Made by a program: the position numbers and the translations under genes. The notes beneath the pieces were generated by a model. That model was given only the letters and a program-made list of their open reading frames with translations, did not search any database and was not told the DNA's origin. From assembly GCA_014526335.1 (NCBI GenBank), contig JACTAT010000059.1, positions 297,196 to 361,195 on the forward strand: a DNA stretch of 64,000 bases. The letters are read 5' to 3'. Shown one piece after another: positions 62,302-64,000 of the stretch. How positions within the stretch are numbered: the stretch's first letter is position 1; the number at the start of each line of letters is the position of its first letter. This stretch comes from Chrysaora quinquecirrha. Lineage: Eukaryota; Cnidaria; Scyphozoa; Semaeostomeae; Pelagiidae.

Positions 62302-62371
62302 ATGTGCGGAATCGCGATCGTTGGTATACCTTCCCCCTACGTCATTAGCGGAGTTCGTTTGGCTCAGGCTT
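62302..62371 (+). CDS. possible first coding exon of an unidentified small protein
   Basis: ATG at about 62302 (or 62284 upstream in the same frame) gives MCGIAIVGIPSPYVISGVRL then AQAYK up to a possible donor (tataag|gtttgt). A CCAAT-like element lies about 100 bp upstream. The next exon would have to lie beyond the retrotransposon or outside the window. No family recognised. Confidence 0.25.
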
Positions 62372-62439
62372 ATAAGGTTTGTCTTCAGGTTCAGGTTCAG
62401 GTGGTTTTTGAAGCTGTTGCCTTTGTATCGGCAGCCTCG

Positions 62440-62459
62440 TTTTTTTTTTTTTTTTTTTT
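62440..62459 (-). repeat. poly(A) tail of the retrotransposon
   Basis: 20 T on the plus strand, just downstream of the minus-strand stop codon, marking the 3' end of the insertion. Confidence 0.8.
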
Positions 62460-62462
62460 ATA

Positions 62463-64000
62463 TTATTTGTCCATTTTTTCAATTGTCGATTTTCTCTTTT
62501 TCCACATTTTCAATAACATTTCCTTTTTTTCTTCCATTTTATCGTTTTCAAATAAGAACTTTCCCACTACGTGCTCGTTATTTTCTGTCGTAGATGAATA
62601 TTCTTGGCATCTTTCATTTCTTAAACCTGGGCATTTCAATAAAAAGTGATCTAAATCTTCATTCACATTCATGTCGCAAATATCGCAATGGACTTTTCCG
62701 TTGATATGTCTGTTTCTTATATTTAGAGGTAATGAGTTAGTTCTTGCTAATAACAGTAGCTTCGAGCTCCATCTGTTATCATAAATTGTTTCCTCCTTTA
62801 TTTCTTTTTTCCAACATTGGTATATTTTTAAACTTGACTTTGATTCAATTTCTTTCCTCCAGGTCTCGCTATCCCATTTTCTCAATGCTTCTTTTATTTC
62901 CTTTTTGCTTAACTTCTCGGTTTCTAAAGCCGTCATATTGATTTCTTCGTGATACTTATTCAGCGTCGATGTCCATTTATTCTTTTTATCTTCTTTCGTT
63001 TTCCTCAGGATTTCTTTAAGTAACATATTTTGTCCTGACGCAATATTCTTAACCAACATTATTTTTGATTCAATTATTCTTGTTTTCATCAATGACGCTC
63101 CTATTTCACTTCTCATTGCAGAAACTGGTGTGTCTTTTCTTCCACCTAAAATTTTTCTATATACACTATTTTCTATTGTTTGTAATTTCTGAATTTCTGC
63201 ATTTGTTAAATTGATAACTCCAACTCCATATAATATTGAGGGTAATATTAAACTTTTCCAATATGTCTTACCAATAAGAACTTTGTTACAGCATTTTTCA
63301 ATTACATTGAACGTCATATTCGCCATTTTTTGTGCTTTTTCAATCATATTTTCTTTTTGTTTCTTAAACATATCTTTTTTGTTGATAATAGTAATTCCTA
63401 AATACTTAATGCTGTCCGTCACTTTGATTCCACCAATTTCTTCAGTTGTTTCTTTATCATTAAATATCATCACATTGCTTTTATCTTTATTTATTTCCAG
63501 ACCAAAGTTTTTGCTTATTTCAATTATTATCCTTAGATTTTCTTCTGCTTCTTGTATCGAATTTGCTAATAATAATCCATCATCTGCGAAGAACAATGAG
63601 GTTAACTCTAACTGTCCCATCTTAAAGGCCTTTCCTTTCTTCTCTAACTCTTCTATTATAATATATGTTATAAGTTTGAATAACGTTGTTGAACCAGTAC
63701 ATCCTTGTCTTATCCCGCTTGTTATTTCTATTGTTGTTGATGTATACGAGTTAAGATTTATCATTGTTTTATCTCCCTGGTATATTTCTGAAATTGAATC
63801 AATAATACTTGGGTGAATCTTGTATTTAATTAGTGTTTCGATAATGGTCTTTCTTTCTATTGAATCGTATGCTTTTGTATAATCAATCGCTGTTAACACT
63901 AGTTTCTTTCTTGACTTGAACGCTTCTTGAACGCAATATTGTAATATAAAAACATTGTCTTCTACTCTTCCTCCTTCCGTAAAACCTGCTTGTGTTTCTT
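62463..64000 (-). CDS. non-LTR retrotransposon reverse transcriptase, 3' part (runs off the window)
   Basis: Open from the right edge to TAA at 62463-62465, about 512 residues. Reverse transcriptase motifs in order: TQAGFTEGGRVEDNV, AIDYTKAYDSIER (motif A), GIRQGCTGSTTLF (motif B), LFFADDGLLLA (motif C, catalytic pair in FADD), GLEINKDKSNVM (motif D) and IKYLGITI (motif E). A C-terminal CX2CX9HX4C knuckle (CDICDMN...DHFLLKCP) follows. The endonuclease and N-terminal reverse transcriptase regions would lie beyond 64000. No stop or frameshift is visible, so the copy looks young. The clade cannot be assigned from this part. Confidence 0.93.
   Translation of the reverse strand, partial: ETQAGFTEGGRVEDNVFILQYCVQEAFKSRKKLVLTAIDYTKAYDSIERKTIIETLIKYKIHPSIIDSISEIYQGDKTMINLNSYTSTTIEITSGIRQGCTGSTTLFKLITYIIIEELEKKGKAFKMGQLELTSLFFADDGLLLANSIQEAEENLRIIIEISKNFGLEINKDKSNVMIFNDKETTEEIGGIKVTDSIKYLGITIINKKDMFKKQKENMIEKAQKMANMTFNVIEKCCNKVLIGKTYWKSLILPSILYGVGVINLTNAEIQKLQTIENSVYRKILGGRKDTPVSAMRSEIGASLMKTRIIESKIMLVKNIASGQNMLLKEILRKTKEDKKNKWTSTLNKYHEEINMTALETEKLSKKEIKEALRKWDSETWRKEIESKSSLKIYQCWKKEIKEETIYDNRWSSKLLLLARTNSLPLNIRNRHINGKVHCDICDMNVNEDLDHFLLKCPGLRNERCQEYSSTTENNEHVVGKFLFENDKMEEKKEMLLKMWKKRKSTIEKMDK

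Noticed and set aside
63211..63816. 201-residue plus-strand open frame
   Set aside because: Antisense of the reverse transcriptase. Its hydrophobicity comes from the A-rich sense strand.

Overview
The window looks like animal nuclear DNA, most likely from an anthozoan cnidarian (coral or sea anemone). It is AT-rich, its genes are split by introns of about 0.7-2.4 kb with GT/AG borders, it has ATC/GAT microsatellites, tRNA-derived SINE-like copies and a non-LTR retrotransposon, and it is dense in small inverted-repeat DNA transposons. The clade is inferred from gene and repeat style and was not tested.

Layout. 1-6684: gene-free, with scattered MITE-like elements and minisatellites. 6685-28258: a head-to-tail tandem segmental duplication of about 10.8 kb (copy A 6685-17525, copy B 17526-28258). 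Each copy carries the same gene, of which four downstream coding exons and the stop are visible. It appears to encode a secreted protein of about 700 residues, with a hydrophobic leader, a short coiled coil and a His/Cys-rich C-terminus; I do not recognise the family. The copies differ at 21 synonymous sites and 6 amino acids, and all six changes make copy B more positively charged. Copy B also lacks one A in a homopolymer, which breaks the frame.

29480-43480: one plus-strand gene of 8 inferred exons. Its last four exons join in phase into a clear ALMS motif, so it is an ALMS1/CEP295-type centrosomal protein. Several one-base frame breaks lie in the 5' part and end of its giant exon, and I suspect assembly errors. 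Its introns host hairpin MITEs, a repeat pair that shows CpG decay, and an inverted-repeat transposon.

43480-62280: no confident gene. This is a transposon landscape. Five elements share a TACAC-N-CTTTTTTTATAAGAA terminus. A second family is made of fold-back elements with CACGCTAGCGAATC termini and 5-bp target duplications. At 56499-59966 three elements are nested. The innermost has inverted arms of about 650-730 bp, a putative 9-bp target duplication and an intact 144-residue ORF with Cys/His zinc-type spacing. A TTAA-flanked piggyBac-type MITE sits inside another element at 52872-53823.

62284-64000: a possible short first exon of an unknown gene, then the 3' half of a non-LTR retrotransposon on the minus strand that runs off the window and ends in a 20-bp poly(A) tract.

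The strongest candidates for something undescribed are the nested long-inverted-repeat element carrying the Cys/His ORF, and the charge-biased divergence of the tandem secreted-protein genes.
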